The notes under the pieces are model-generated. The model had not been told where the DNA came from. It ran no database searches and saw nothing but the letters and a program-made list of their open reading frames with translations. A stretch of 64,000 bases of DNA from Phylloscopus collybita (taxonomy: Eukaryota > Chordata > Aves > Passeriformes > Phylloscopidae): the NCBI GenBank assembly GCA_027886175.1, contig JAJNNQ010000096.1, forward strand, positions 744,001-808,000. The letters are read 5' to 3'. Each line of letters starts with the position of its first letter. The stretch's first letter is position 1. The position numbers and the translations under genes are program-made. This document shows positions 1 through 13,580 of the stretch, in pieces.

Positions 1-411
1 GCCACCAGCCCAGATCAGTGTGTGAACCAGAGTGCCCACAGCACTCAAACCACCTTCCTTCTGTGGCGTTCTTGGGGCTTCCAGTGCAGGGCCAGGAGTT
101 GGACTTGGCCCTTGTGTGTCCCTTCCAACGCGGGAGACTCTGGTTTTTTTCCACACCGCTCTGTGTACCTGTCTGTGCTCGTGCTTGTCCCAGCCATTGT
201 ATTAGGAGAAGGATTTCATGGGGAGGAACTAAATTTTGCAGGTTTGGTTCTAAAAGTTCTGATCATGAGTGGTAACACATCTAAATTTATGGAAATAATT
301 TCATGGTATGATTACTTAGGGTGAGTGCACTTAGAGGAGTGCAAGAAATGCCAAGTAATGGTAACAAACTTCTAGAATGTATGAAGAAGTGACACTGTGA
401 CATAGGAGTGG

Positions 412-632
412 GCTGGAAGCCTGCTGCTCTGGAAACAGGCTGTGACAGCTGGGGGTGTTCAGCCTGGAGAAGAGAAAGCTCCAGGGACACCATAGAGCTC
501 CTTCTAGTGCCTAAAGGAGCTCCAGAAGAGCTGGAGGGGGACTTTGGACAAGGGCCTGGAGTAACAGGACAAGAGGGAATGGCTTCCCACTGCCAAAGGG
601 CAGGGTTTAGATGGGATATTGGGAAGGAATCA
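412..632 (+). repeat. CR1 LINE fragment
   Basis: Sense-strand CR1 3' body: the 'ggtgttcagcctggagaag' block, then 'gactttggacaagggcctgg' and 'ttcccactgccaaagggcag'. It abuts an oppositely oriented CR1 piece at about 630. Confidence 0.8.
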
Positions 633-880
633 TGGAATATTTTGGTTTGGAAGTACCTTAAGTCTCATCCAGTCCCATACCCCTGCCATGGGCAGGGACA
701 CCTTCCACAAGCCCAGGTTGCTCCAAGCCCCATCAGCCTGGCTTTGAACACTGCCAGGGAGAGGGTAGCCACAGCTTCTCTGGGCACCCTGTGCCAGGGC
801 CTCACCACCCCCACAGATAAGAGTGTGTCCCCAATATCTGACTCACCCTCCTGTCAAAGTTGCTTCCCATCCTCTAGGTA
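628..880 (-). repeat. CR1 LINE fragment, antisense
   Basis: Antisense CR1 3' end: 'atcatggaatattttggttt', then the 'cagggacaccttccac' and 'gttgctccaagcccc' blocks. Head-to-head with the previous fragment, suggesting nested or rearranged insertions. Confidence 0.8.
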
Positions 881-2353
881 AATTCTGGTATAAAGAGTTG
901 ACAGTTCCAAGCAGGATCTTGGTAGGATGGATTATGTGACAGGCTAAGGGGGAATCTCAGAGTTAAAACTGTTGAGGTCTGCGTACTGAGGCTTTAGCAG
1001 GCTGATTTCTTAATGTCTGGGAGAAGAATTAAGAGAATATTTGGCCAAACATGAGCATGTCTGTTAGAAGGTGAATCCTAGCCCATATTTGTTGGATATT
1101 ATTATTTTCCATAAGGGGGTGCAGATAGGCACTTTACACACGTGCATTTGGTCGCTGATCCTTGGGGAGTCACCCTGCTTCTGAAGCTGGGGGGCTTTGG
1201 CCTGTTCCAGGTGCCTTTGGGCATCTGAAGCACAGCAGGTGTGACACCAGCCGTGCAGAGACTCAGAGCCTCCTCAGCAGCAGCTAGAGGCCAGGCCAGG
1301 TGCCTTCAGGCATCCCAGGTGACATGGACACCTCAATTGCTGCCCTGGCTATGGTTTGTTTGAACTTTATTTATGGTGACTTCCCCAAGACCTAAGGGCT
1401 TGGTGATGGGGAGTAGATTTCCCCCCTTGCTGCCTAATTTACCTTCTGGATTTTTTCTTCCCTTGAAGCACCAGAGCCTTGGCTGCAGGATCAGTAGGGA
1501 TGTTGCCAGTGTGCTCAGTGGTCTGAAGAACCTCTCAGGTCCTGTATTGGTGTTTTCTACTAAAAAAAAAAAAATCCAGTTTAAAACGATAGCTGGAATT
1601 TTTTCCCAGGTCATATTGGCAGGATGTAGCAGGATTCTTTTCCTCCTGTCTAATGCCTGGACAGTTCTCTCCCACTCTCCCTGGGAGGCTTTTCCTGATA
1701 AAATTGTGGCTGTTGAGGGCATGGAGGACATTGGTGATGTGCTTGAGCTTTCCTCTTCCCTTCTGCAGGGCTTTTGGACCAAGGGACTTCAGGGCCTTAG
1801 TTTTCCAATCCTGTCATGGAAATGGAAGGAGGGGTTCAGGGGTTCCCTCTGGCTGCACACATCACACAGCTGCTCACAGCTGCAGGTGCTGGGTTGACAT
1901 GAGCTCCTCTCTTCCTGTACCCACTGACAGTTCAGTGCCTGAGCTGTAACTGCACACAGAATATCTTATTACCCATTATAAAGAATATCTTGTTACCCAT
2001 TATAAAGATCCCCAAGTGAATTGCCACACCTTATTCTTTTTAGCATCCTCATTTCTCCTCCAAATCCTCATTACTCGTGTCAGAAGATTTTGTAAACTGG
2101 GACCAGAAATTAAAATAAAATGAAATTCCTAATTAAATAAAATAAACAAGCATGTAAGTAAGTAAAATTCTCTATTAATCAATAGTTCCAGTCTGAAAAT
2201 CTACATTTGGGGTATTCTCAGTTTGTGACTCAGTTTCTCTGACAGTTGTGATGGTTCAGAACTCTGGAAATACAACATTTGTCGTTTTCTGGGGTGAAAG
2301 AAGCTGCAGGAAATAGATTTGCAGGTGAAGTTGAAACAAGGAGCCAACCCCTG

Positions 2354-2800
2354 CCTGGAGTCACAGAATCACAGAGTCAGCTGAGTTGGAAGGTGCCACA
2401 GGGATCATGGAGTCCAGCTCCTGGCCCTGCACAGGACCATCCCAAGAGCCCCACCATGAGCCCAAGAGTATTGTCCAAACGCTTTTTGAACTCAGCCAGG
2501 AAGCCTGTTCCAGTGCCCAGCCACCTGGGTGAAAAACCTTCTCCTGATTTCTAACCTAACTCTCCCCAGATCCAGCTCCAGCTGCTCCCTGGGGTCCCGT
2601 CACTGGTCACCACAGAGAAGAGATCCGTGTCTGCTCCTCCTCTTCCTGTCGTGAGGAAGTTGTGGGGTGCAGTGGGGTCTGCCCTCAGTCTGCTCCAGGT
2701 TGTTTTAGGTTGCCCTGGTCAAGGAGAATCCCATCGGGGAGGAGTGCTAATAACTGATGTGTGTCCAGTCTCCTGTCCCTCTGAGAGGAAACCTGACGTT
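2354..2800 (-). repeat. CR1 LINE fragment, antisense, older subfamily
   Basis: Begins 'cacagaatcacagagtcagc' and continues through 'aagcctgttccagtgcccag'. This is a different CR1 subfamily from the common 3' tail seen elsewhere in the window. Confidence 0.7.
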
Positions 2801-3483
2801 GTGTTCCTTGAACTCCTGTTAAAAGGAACCAAGGCTTAGACCATGGGATGCCCTACAAAATGCATGGAATACACAGTTCTGGAGTAAAAAAAACAACAAG
2901 GCAACCTGGCACAATAAGTAATTAATCTGCTATTTCCTGAGGCATGTAAACTGCTCCTCCACCAAATCCAGCCTTGCACTGGGATAATGGACACACTTGG
3001 AATGGATCATGACTAGTTAAGAGAGATGTGAAAAGGTAGGAGTTTAAAAGCCAGTTCTGTCTTAGAAACCTCTCTCTGGCACACAAATATCAGCCAGAAG
3101 TGGTATGTGATTGCTTCCATCTGATTTGGAGAGGAATTGCTTTCCAGATAGTGGATGATTTGATCCAGAACTGGAGAACCAGCCTGGCAGTCAGCAGCTT
3201 CATGACACCAAATCTGACCCAGGGCCTCAGAGCTCTGCCAGCTGCGGACAGGTGATCCCACGAGCTGGAAAAGAGCAAAACAAAATTGTAAAAAATCCAT
3301 AAACTAAGTACAGAATCCATCTGAATTCAGCAAGATGGGCTGTAACAGGAGAAATTTTATTTATTCCTTGGCCTGAACTCAGCTCATACCCACTAAAGTG
3401 ACAAAAGGTGATAGGTAATTTCTTCCTTTCTGCTTTACCTGACAGGGAAGGATTTTGGACAATTAATGAAATACCCAGAATTT

Positions 3484-3562
3484 TGTGTGTGTATGTATGT
3501 ATATCTATATATATATATCTGTGTGTGTATATAACTGTTTATTTATTTATTTACTTATATGT
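3484..3562. repeat. TG/TA and ATTT microsatellite
   Basis: Interrupted (TG)n, (TATG)n and (TA)n run followed by four ATTT-like units. Confidence 0.8.
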
Positions 3563-3667
3563 ATAAACCAGCATTTTTTATGCAAACTGAGAATTCATCA
3601 ACATCTATGGATGTATTGTTCTTGTTGCAACCCAGATTTAAAGGAATTAAAGGATGCCAACAATTAA

Positions 3668-3790
3668 TGGAATCATGGAGGCACAAGATGGTTTGGGTTG
3701 GGAGGGACCTTGAAGCTCATCTTGTTCCACCCCGTGCCCCGGGCAAGGACACCTTCCACCAGCCCAGGTGGCTCCAAGCCATGGAACACG
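3668..3790 (-). repeat. CR1 LINE fragment, antisense
   Basis: Contains 'gatggtttgggttgggaggg' and 'caaggacaccttccaccag', the antisense CR1 3' end. Confidence 0.75.
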
Positions 3791-4867
3791 TGCAGAGCTG
3801 GGACACAAACACAACTTTTGGTTTTTATTTCAGAGTCGTGGGTCTATTTTGAAGGAAATAACCCCCCCAAACACACACAGAGGTGAAGTGCAGAGTTTTC
3901 CAGGCCCCCTCCAAACATCCCCTGCAGGCTCCCCCAGATCATCCCTGCCAGGCCCACCCCCATTGCTGTGTTCAGTGGTGCCAGGACACCCCCAGCTCCA
4001 CCTCTGTGTCTCAGGGAAACCCACGAGGGTGAGTTTGCTTTCGCCTCAAACGCAATTCTTCACTGGTACCGTTTTCCCTGCTTAATTCACAAATATGCTG
4101 AGCACCACAAACACTTGGGGAACTCAAGTGACTCCTCACTGTAAAAACTGGGAGCAGAGCCTGACCCCCATCTGGCTGCACCCCCTGTCAGGGAGTTGCA
4201 GAGCAAGGAGGGAGTTCTCCCAGATCAGCCCAGATGAGCTCTGAACCTACCAGCTGTGAGGTTAATTTTCTGCCCATTAGTCCTTGTGCTGGTAGTGGAG
4301 GTGCCCTGGTTACAGTTTGTAGATGTCTTCTCTAGACTGGGGAATCAGAGTTTAGGCATAAACCACCCTTTTTTGGGATGTGTGGAATAAAACATCCATA
4401 CCCCAGCCCACTCTGGCTGTCAGTTCCTCCTGAACCTGTGTAGTGCTGCCGTTTTCTGGCATCCTACCAAATAACAGTCAGTATCACCTGATGCTTATTT
4501 ACAGGTCAGTCTTCTCCCTCTTCATTTATAACTGTAATGAAAGAATTATATTAATCGATATAAAATTGCTTCGCACTTTATCAGCATGACATTTCCTCTG
4601 CTGTCCTTGATTGTCCAGCAGTACTGCAGGGTTCTTCTGATGCTTCTTCCTTTTAATGTTGCAGTTGGTCCTGTGTCTCTCACGCTCCCATCTCTGAGCA
4701 CTGTGAACAGTTTGCTGTGGGACCATTGTCCCCTTCATGGGTTATATCTGGATGGGTTGGATATGTTGTTCTTCTGTCCAAGATTAGTGGAACACGGGAG
4801 CAAGTCCTTAAAATGACATGAGTGCTGAAATAGTTAAAAGCAGAAACATAGGTGACTTGAGCATCCT

Positions 4868-4948
4868 AAAATCACAGGTCTGAGTTGGAAGGGCACCTTA
4901 AAGACCATTTTGTTCCACACCCCTACAATGGGCAGGGGCACCACCAGA
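4868..4948 (-). repeat. Short CR1 LINE fragment, antisense
   Basis: Contains 'tctgagttggaagggcacct' and 'gggcaggggcacc', a degraded antisense CR1 tail. Confidence 0.6.
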
Positions 4949-6353
4949 GATACATACTGGAGTGCTTTGTCCTTTTTTTCTCTTACACAGAGAAAAAAAA
5001 GACAGAATTAGAGTGGGAAGATAAATTCAGACAATTCAGACAGTAAAGGCAGCTGCATGTGTGGAGTATAAAGATGATTATCTGTTGCAGTACATCACAT
5101 GTGGACCTGTTGGATTTTCCTATCCTTACATTAAGACCATAATTTTTCCTGTTGTATCATGCAGCTTTACCAGGAGTTTCAGTTTGGAGCAGGAGTAACA
5201 CAGCACTGCTGTGTGCTAGGCAGGTGGTTCAGAAAAGACCTTGAAACTAGTTTATCCTTACAGCTCTTCATGCATGAGAGTCTGAGTCTGAAGACTTTGT
5301 TTTCCTCCCAGTCCATGGCAATCCCTCCCATTTTGGAAGCAGAAGTGTTGGATGGCAACGACAACAGCAGCAACCCTCACCTTCTGTACTCACTCTCAGT
5401 AACATAACTTAGCAGGAGTCACTCTTTTGGGGATCACGAGAAGTCTCTGTTGGCATCTCAGTGTTGGGTGCAGGAAAAGAAAATTCCAGCATTGGCATTA
5501 GTTCAGAGTCTAAAGCCAAAGTGCTTTGAGAAATCTGTGGATCAGTCAGATATTACTGTTGTGGCACAAGCAGCTTTTCCTTCAAAAATGGGTTAAATCA
5601 GATTTGTCTCAAATAATGGCCCCCTATAGACAATTATCAAATATTGCATGTGAGCCCCTTCAGCTCTGTTTTTTTCTCAGCATGAGGAGACTGAAGAAGT
5701 GATCACATCCCTTGTTTTTAATTTCTTCATTCTTCTGATGAAGACTGCTCTGCCTTCTGACTGTGTTACACCAGCAGGACACCCCTATACCCACCTGCAC
5801 CCATGCACCACCTGCTTCTGTTCACATGCTGAGGTGGTTATAACACCCAATTTATAAAGGTCCAGAGGGTGCCCCTGTGTTCAGGCAGGCGCTTTTGGTT
5901 TAGGGCCGCATTACAAATTACTTCTGTATATTTGCCCAAACATAGCAAATTACTTCTGTAGCATTTGGAAATTAATTTTAATGGAGTATAGATAATAACC
6001 ACCTACAGCTTTGATTTTGACTTGAAAATGAATGATAAATTGTCGCTTAGCAACCATCAGCCTAAAAGAGAAAGTTGGCCATTCTGTTGGATGCACTTGC
6101 CTTGCTTATCCCAGGGTTGCCTGGTTGATTTGTTCCTTATTTTGGCCCAAAACTGTTACTTGTGTGAAGGTAATGGTTAAGTGACTCACACCTCTGCCTA
6201 ATTTTAGGCTCCCGTGCCTTTGGACTGAACTTTCTCCAGCATTGCTCCATGTTCTTTTAATCATTGCCTTTGCTCTCTGAGGAGGATGTGTTGCTGTCAC
6301 GACACCACTCTCACAGATGTTTTTCTCTCCCTCCAGCTTTCCCTCCTCCCCTG

Positions 6354-9300
6354 ATGGCTCGTCGATCCCAAAGCTCCTCACAGGGGGACAACCCCCTGGA
6401 CCCCAACTACCTTCCCCCCCACTACAAGGAGTATTACCGCCTGGCCCTGGACGTTCTCACCGAGGAGGGCAAGGAGAGTTACCAGCGCTTCCTGGCCGAG
6501 GAGGCGGCCCCTGACTTCCTGTGTGGCTCTGAGGTGGATCACATCATCCAGAACCTCCAGAAGCCGCAGTACGCCAGCCAGGAGGGCAGCACAGACACCG
6601 CGGGGGACAATGACATGGACGGATCCTCCGGGACTTACTGGCCCATGAACTCAGATCTTGCTGTTCCTGAGCTTGACCTGGGATGGCCAATGGTCTTTGG
6701 CTTCAGGGGAACAGAGGTGACAACACTGGTGCAGCCACCTCCCCCAGACAACCCCAGCATTAAGGAGGAGGCTCGCAGGATGATTCGAGCAGCTCAGCAG
6801 GTGAGACAGGATGAGCCCAGCTAGAGCAGAGGTAAAATCACACATGTGCCAGAGAAGCATCAGAATAGAGAATCATAATGCAGTGGTTTGGGTCAGAGGG
6901 ACCTCAAAGCTCATCCAGTTCCACCCCATGCCATGGGGAGGGACACCTTCCACTCAGCCAGATTCCTCCAAGCCCCATCCAGCCTGGCCTTGAACACTTC
7001 CAGGGATGGGGCAGCCACCCAGCCCCCAGGGATGGGGCAGTTTCTCAGGGCACACTGTACCAGGGCTTTATCCTTCTCACAGGGAACAATTTCTTCCCAA
7101 TATCTCATCTACCTCTGCCCTCTGGCAGTGTAAAGCCACTCCCCCTTGTTTTGTCACTCCAGGCTCTTGAGCAAAGTCTGTCCTGAGCTCTTTTGGAGCC
7201 ACTTTAGGCACTGGAAGGGGCTGTTAGATTTTCCTGGAGCCTTCTTTTCTCCAGGCTGAGCAACATCAGGTTCTCTGACAATTCCCTTAACTTTGCTTCC
7301 AGAACCTGACAAAGGAGCAGGATGATTCAAATGCACCATTGGCTGCACCAAAGCTTGTCTGCATTGCTGTCATGGCACAGTGTCCTAGGTCATGCTAAAA
7401 TACACCAGGAGTTCACAGAATCATAAAACATTAGAGATTGGAAGGGGCCTCTGGGGCTGGTCCTGTCCACCCCCCTGCTCAGAGGAGGTCGATTAGAGAG
7501 GGTCACTCAGGATGTGTCGTTGAGCATCTCCAAGGGTGGAGACTCAACCTTTCTGGACAGTCTGTTCCCATGTTGATGGTCTCCTTACAAAGGCTTTTCT
7601 GTACTGAACTGTAATTTGTTGTGTTTCAGTTTGTGTCTTGTCCTCTCCCTGGGCTCCACTGAGAAGAGTTTGGCTCCTTCTTCCTTATGCCCTTTCCATC
7701 AAGTATTTACACTCAGGCAGGTGGGAAGGACAGGAAGGGTCCTTCCTGTGAAGCTGCTTCCCATATAATCAGCACATGGATGCAGCTGCAGCTGAATAGT
7801 GGCTGTCTGAATGCTGGCCAGGAAGTTATCTAAAAATGGCATGTGGATGTTGGAGTGGGGGAACCAGCTCCATAAACCATCCAGTGTGATTACATGGCAA
7901 AAAAATTCATGGAATCATTGGATTGACAAGTCGGGAAACACCAGGAAGGTTTCCCCTCATCTGCTTACACAGAACATGCACCTTCCTGGACAGAAATTCT
8001 CTTTCCAGTTTGGAGCCCACAGTGCTTAATGGAACCTTTAACTGGGATGTTTCCTGTTTCAAAAAGAAGCTGAGATGGGGACAGTGCAGCTCTGGGGTGT
8101 GAGAAGCTGGGAAACATGGTTGGTCAGGGCATGATCCAGCAGAGGTGGGTGATGTGTCCCTGCATCCCTTCCCCAGGTGGTGGCAATTGTGATGGACATT
8201 TTCACCGACGTGGACCTGCTGTTTGAGGTGCTGGATGCTGCTTCTCGACGAGTGCCTGTCTACATCCTGCTGGATGAAATGAACTCCCAGCTTTTTCTTG
8301 ACACAGCTGCCAAGTGCAGAGTCAACCTGAACTATGTGGAGGTGAGCAAAGACCTGCCCTACCTGATTCGTGTCCTAAGGGGGTGTGTCCTGTGACACAG
8401 AGGGCCAGTATGGCAGGAAACACCTGAAAAAGGGGAGAACGGGCCACAGCCTGGTGAAAGATGAGTGTGAAGAAAGTGAGGAGAGCTGGCACGACATGGG
8501 GTGAAGGCTGAAGATGTGCTGAGAAAGGGGTTTGTACATCAGTGTCTGCAGGCAGAGCCACTGGAGCTGGAGGATAATCCAGTGGCAGGATGGAGGTTCA
8601 AAGGGAACAGGGAAGGAGGGGCAGGGTGGGAATGAGGATCCCATCTGAGTCAGTGCCTTTCTGGTTCGCAGTTCCTGAGGGTGAGGACAGTGTCTGGCCC
8701 AACCTACTACTGCCGCACGGGGATGTCCTTCAAGGGGCACCTGAAGGAGAAGTTCCTGCTGGTGGACTGCATGGTGGTGCTGAGTGGCAACTACAGGTGA
8801 GGGGCCCTGTCCAGTTCAGAGAGACACTCAGGTGCTTTGTGCAAGGGGCTGGCTGCAGAGGAGCTCAGCTCCCATCTGATCCATTCCAGGGAGAGTTTGC
8901 CAGAGTGTAAGGAGTGTAAGATTTGCATCTTAGTCTGGACCAAATGAACTTGGACCTCCACTCACAGAACCAGCAAATCACAGCATGGTTTGTGTGGGAA
9001 GGGACTTCAAAGCTCATCTTGTTCCACTCCCACAGCCCCACATGGGCAGGGACACCTTCCACTACACCAGGCTGCTCCAAGCCCCATCCAACCTGACCTT
9101 GGACACTTTCAGGCATGGGGCAGCCACAGCTTCTCTGGGCAACAGAGAGGTGGATGGTTTTGTGGTGGGTGGTTTTAGTTAGGATTGAGATCAGCCATTA
9201 ACACATTACCATCCTTTTGAGAATAACAATCTTTCCAGCTAAGGCGTTCATTTTTGGCAGAATGAATGTTTTTAGTGAGTTCCAGTAGAAGAATTCCTCC

Positions 9301-12300
9301 TTCACATATTAAGAGTGATGGGATAAACACCTGTCATGCTCTAAGAATGTAATCATAGAATCACAGAATGGTTTGGGCTGGACAGACCCTAAAGTTCATA
9401 TTTCTGCCCCTGCTGTTGGCAGAGAGACCTTCTAGGCCAGGTTGCTCAAAGCCTATCATGAATTGCTTCTCATGGTGGAAGATAAGCAAATAGAATTAAG
9501 GGTATTTTAAAACACAGTATATATAAAAAAAATGATAAGAATCTGTTTAAAGTGCACATTGCTTGATAATAAGGTTCCACTTCATTTTTTTTTTCCCTGA
9601 TGTTTGAACAGAACTACATTTGATGCTGTAACAAACAACTAACGGTTCCAATTAGATAATTTTTTGTTTATGAGAGCATCAAGTTAATTGTTAAGTGTTC
9701 AGGACTACTTCTGCCACACTCCCATGTGCTCTGGGCTTTCAAATATTGTGTCATTTCTGAAGTGGGAAGTTGTGGAAGTGTTCAGGATGAGGCTCAACGT
9801 GGCTTGGAGCAACATGGGCTAGTGGAAAGTGTCCCTGCACATGGCTGAGAAGATGAAACAAAGTATGATAGTCCCAACCCAAACCAGTCTGGGATTCTGA
9901 GAGACAGGCTGGTGAACTGGTAAAGCAGCATTCTGACACTTCCACGTGGATATCAGGGACAAAAATTTTGCTCACTGAAGGACACAGAGTATAATTTTTT
10001 GGGGGAAAGTACTCCAAAATTTTGCAGTGGAGGTAGATACACCAACTAAAGAAATCCTTGAGCCCAGACAACCCCAAACCAAGCTTCCTTCACATTAAAA
10101 GATCTGTGAAAAAAAAGAAAAAAAAAAAGAAAGGACAGTAATTCTAAGGGTTTTGGTTAAGCCCAGCAGGCAGCCAAGCCTCACAAAGGTGTCCCTCATG
10201 ATTCCCAGCAGATCTGGTAGAGAACTGTAAAGGCAAGGACACTCCTGGGTTGTGATACAGTTTTAACAGCTACAGCAAACCTGCACACACAGGCAAGACA
10301 AAATAAGGGATCCCTTCCCTGCTTCCCATCAGTCAGCAGATGGAGAAAATAAAAAGCAGAGCTTGACTTGGGAAGATGAACACGGTAACACTGAACATCT
10401 TCCTCCCTCATTTCCAGCCCAGCTCCTTCCGCTCCGTCCCCCTCAAGCTGTTCGGGTGGAAGGGTTGTGCCACCCCAGGAGAAAGATCTTGGGTTTGTCT
10501 TTTCAGAGGTTCCTGTCAGCACATCTCCCAGCCTTTGGGGTCCCCCGACTGGTGTCACCTGCCAGGTGTTGAGGGTACAGACTGACTGTTGTCCAGGTCA
10601 TTACTGACAGTGTTAAAGACAGGAACATCTACTTCACATAAGGATTATCATCAGCTCACGCTCTGGGTGACACAACTGGCTGGCTTTTTAGAACAGAAAT
10701 CCTTTATTGCCTTGTAAAATTCTCTGCAAAGATGTGATCCCAAATCTATCAAGGTGTTAGTTTTGGGAACAATCATGTGTAACAAGCAGCTGCAGGGGAA
10801 TTTTCTGCCATTATTTTGCCCTATTTCTGCCCAGACAGAAAATTCAGAATTTGCTTCAGGTGAGCAAAGGTTTTAATGAAAACAGCTGAGTTACTGGTAA
10901 CACCCTCCATCACCTCTGTTCTCTCTGCAGTTTCATGTGGTCCTTTGAGAAGATTCACAGGAGCATTGCACACATCTTCCAGGGTGAGCTGGTGGCCAGC
11001 TTTGACGAAGAATTCCGCATTTTGTTTGCACAGTCGGAACCTCTCGTTCCTCCAGCCAACCTCTTGGCAAAGCCAGAGAACGCGTTCGCCATGGCTCCCT
11101 TTGGCAATAACATGCCCTTTTTCCCCAAGAAAGGCCCCCTGATGTTCCAGAGGGATGAGAGTCTCTTCCCCTCCTTCATGGACAGGGTGGATCCAGACAG
11201 GTACTTCCTCTCCAACTTCCGACGGGATGACATGCTGCGGCACACTGTGGAGGGCTCAGCCTTGCGGATGTACAAAAAGGTGGAAATGGAGAATTCCCAG
11301 ATGGACCCAGTCAGGGGTTTTCTCCGTTCCAAGCAGCTGGAGCTGGACGCTTTTAAGAGACACAGTTTTGCAGAAGGAACGTTTGAAAATTTTGCTTCTG
11401 CCAAGCAGTACACACGGCAGATGTTCATGAACAACATGGACGAGTTCAAAATCCAATCCAGTCATTTCCAGAAGGACCAGTTCTACCAGTACCAGTTTGA
11501 ACATCCCCATCTTTCTGGCAGACCTCAGGGATTCTTTGAGAGGATTCGAGGGGGTAGGCCAGGATTCAATGAACTGGAAGACTACGGAGAGGGATCCCGA
11601 TACCCTGAACTGGAGCCCAGTTTCCCACAAGAGGGTTTCCCCTTACGGCTGGATTACGTGCCCTCAAATTCCTCCAGGGAGGTGAGACACGGCTCTGACC
11701 AGCTGAACCCTGCGGGCAATGGCCCCATGGGAATGATGTTACGGAGGCAGAACATAGGACAGAAATTCATTTGCCAGACTTCTCCCACGCAGAAGCAGAG
11801 CCTGGAGCAGCGCCTGTTCCTGCAGGACAAGGAGGAAGACCAGGATGACGACAAGAACACGCAGGAAAACAGAACCGGGTTACGGAACTGGAGGATTTCT
11901 TCGTACCTCAGTGCCTACCAGTCTGAGCCTGATGAAGGGCTCCCGATGCCCATGGAGTCCGAGGCATATAACGATGCTCTTGGGGATCCCCTCACAAAGC
12001 ACCCCAGTGACCTTGTCCCAGCATTCAAACCCCCCACACCCTTCAGTAGCAAGCCACTGGGAATTGACAGTGCCAAGGAATCTGCAGATCCTGATAGAGC
12101 AGGTGAAGAAACCTCAATAATGAAACCAGATGCCTTCAGGTCCAGGATAAATCCCTTGATCCAGAGGAGCTCCAGGCTTAGGTCCTCTCTGATTTTCAGT
12201 GCTGCCAAATTAGATCAGCCAAACACCACAATAGAAAAGGTGCAGATGATCCAAAAAGAGCAAATGTCCAGTGAGTTAACAAAGGACAATGAAACCATCA

Positions 12301-13580
12301 AGACGGCTGCCTCCTCCAAAGTGGCCGAGCTGCTGGAGAAGTACAAAGCTGTGGGCAAGGACATGGAACGGGGCACGGTCACCCACACCAAAGCTGTTTC
12401 GGGTTACCTACAGGAGGAGTCACAGAATACAGAGAAGAAATGCACCAAATCTGTGCAGTACAAGATTCTGGAGAGCAGGGTGCTGGACTCCAAAGACTCC
12501 TGCAGTACTTACAAAATGCATGGAGAGTTGGACAGAGCATTTGGAATGGCCTCATCCACCCCCCAGCTTGGGGACACGTTGAGTAAAGATCCCCTGGCAC
12601 ATCTTGGCACTAAGGTGGACAAGCTGTCATCCCGATTCTACCCCATCGAGAACAAACCTCCTCTTCCAGAGAAGGAGAGCCTGATATTTGTAGGAGACAC
12701 TCAGAAATTGTCTCTTCCAGAGAAGAAGGACAGAGTGACCTTCAGAGAAGACTCTCCAAAATTAGCCAACACAGAAATGAAGAAACCACAGGTTAGGACA
12801 AGTACTACATCCTCAGTTCTAGAAAGCCTGTCTAGAAGTCAAGGGTCTGACAGCTCTCTCAACAAATCTGAGGAAGACTGTTCAAAACAAGAGCAAAATC
12901 CCATGGAGTTTTTAAGAAAAGGGTCCCTACGGCTGAAGCAGCTTTTGAACCCAAAAGGTGAAAAGAAACTGGAGGAGGAACCTGCTTCTGAGAGTGGGAA
13001 ATGTGACAAGCAGACAGTGGTGCTCAAACGATCATCCACAGGGGACTGCCAGGAAGCAATGGAGGAAGAAAAACCCCACAAATTCACAGCACCGCTCCCC
13101 CCCAAGAGCAGCCAGACAACACAAGGGAGGTTCCCTTCCTCCACAGCCAACATCCTGTACAGCAGCAACTTGCGTGACGACACCAAGGTGATCCTGGAGC
13201 AGATCTCTGCCAACAGCCAGAAGAACAGAGCCGAGCTGGCCAAGCAGCTGCCATCCACCAGCAACCCTGACCTCTCCAGGTCGACCACGAGCTTGGAAAG
13301 AAAAGGGGAAAAGGAGAAAAGCTGCAACATCCACAGGTCTGAGAGTTTTGGGAGCCAGAAAAGGAACCTCCAGCGGCAGCCATCAGAGGACAGAGACACC
13401 CTCCTGAAGAAAATGGAGAACATGCGGAAGGAGAAGCGAGTCTACAGCAGGTTTGAGGTGTTCTGCAAGAAGGACGAACACACGAGTCCCAGTGAAGAGG
13501 AATATGACACAGATGCCAAAGACAAGAAAATGGGAAAATTCATGCCCAAAATCCTGGGGACCTTCAAGACCAAAAAATGA
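6354..13580 (+). CDS. FAM83H: FAM83H, CK1-anchoring scaffold protein (complete, 4 coding exons)
   Basis: Coding exons are 6354-6800, 8177-8341, 8672-8796 and 10931-13580; all junctions are GT-AG and in frame, giving 1,128 residues (human about 1,180). The start MARRSQSSSQGDNPL matches the mammalian N-terminus. Residues 1 to about 290 form the DUF1669 domain, a phospholipase-D-like fold without catalysis. It includes the VPVYILLDEMN strand and the EKFLLVD segment. The FxxxF motif that binds casein kinase 1 is intact as F270 and F274 (SFDEEF). Residues 300-1070 are low-complexity and probably disordered. The last 60 residues (KRVYSRFEVFCKK to GKFMPKILGTFK) are the conserved C-terminal block. 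The protein recruits CK1 to keratin filaments; human truncations in the last exon cause enamel defects. It converges on MAPK15, as in mammals. The homology call is from recognised sequence, not from a search. Confidence 0.96.
6860..7330 (-). repeat. CR1 LINE fragment, antisense, in FAM83H intron 1
   Basis: Contains 'cagtggtttgggtcagaggg' and 'ggagggacaccttccac', and extends into the 'ccttcttttctccaggctga' block. Confidence 0.8.
7411..7700 (-). repeat. CR1 LINE fragment, antisense, in FAM83H intron 1
   Basis: Begins 'cacagaatcataaaacatta' and contains 'gtttgtgtcttgtcctctcc'. A second CR1 subfamily, separate from the element just upstream. Confidence 0.7.
8963..9142 (-). repeat. CR1 LINE fragment, antisense, in FAM83H intron 3
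   Basis: Contains 'agcatggtttgtgtgggaag' and 'gggcagggacaccttccac'. Confidence 0.75.
9354..9460 (-). repeat. CR1 LINE fragment, antisense, in FAM83H intron 3
   Basis: Contains 'catagaatcacagaatggtt', the typical antisense CR1 tail. Confidence 0.75.
9768..9905 (+). repeat. CR1 LINE 3' tail, sense, in FAM83H intron 3
   Basis: Contains 'cttggagcaacatgggctag' and ends with 'accagtctgggattctgag'. Confidence 0.7.

Larger units (their letters stand above)
1..6336. other. Upstream region and 5' intron of FAM83H, no protein gene recognised
   Basis: I see only short open frames, CR1 fragments (listed separately) and a TG/TA microsatellite. A splice acceptor (pyrimidine tract then CAG) ends at 6336, 17 bases before the FAM83H start codon. 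At least one non-coding first exon must therefore lie in this stretch or to its left. I could not place it. In human the gene beyond FAM83H on this side is SCRIB; no SCRIB exon was recognised here. Confidence 0.55.

Noticed and set aside
3080..3262. Minus-strand open stretch behind a good acceptor, reading LVGSPVRSWQSSEALGQ
   Set aside because: The donor is poor (GTTTCT), there are no neighbouring exons, and no family was recognised.
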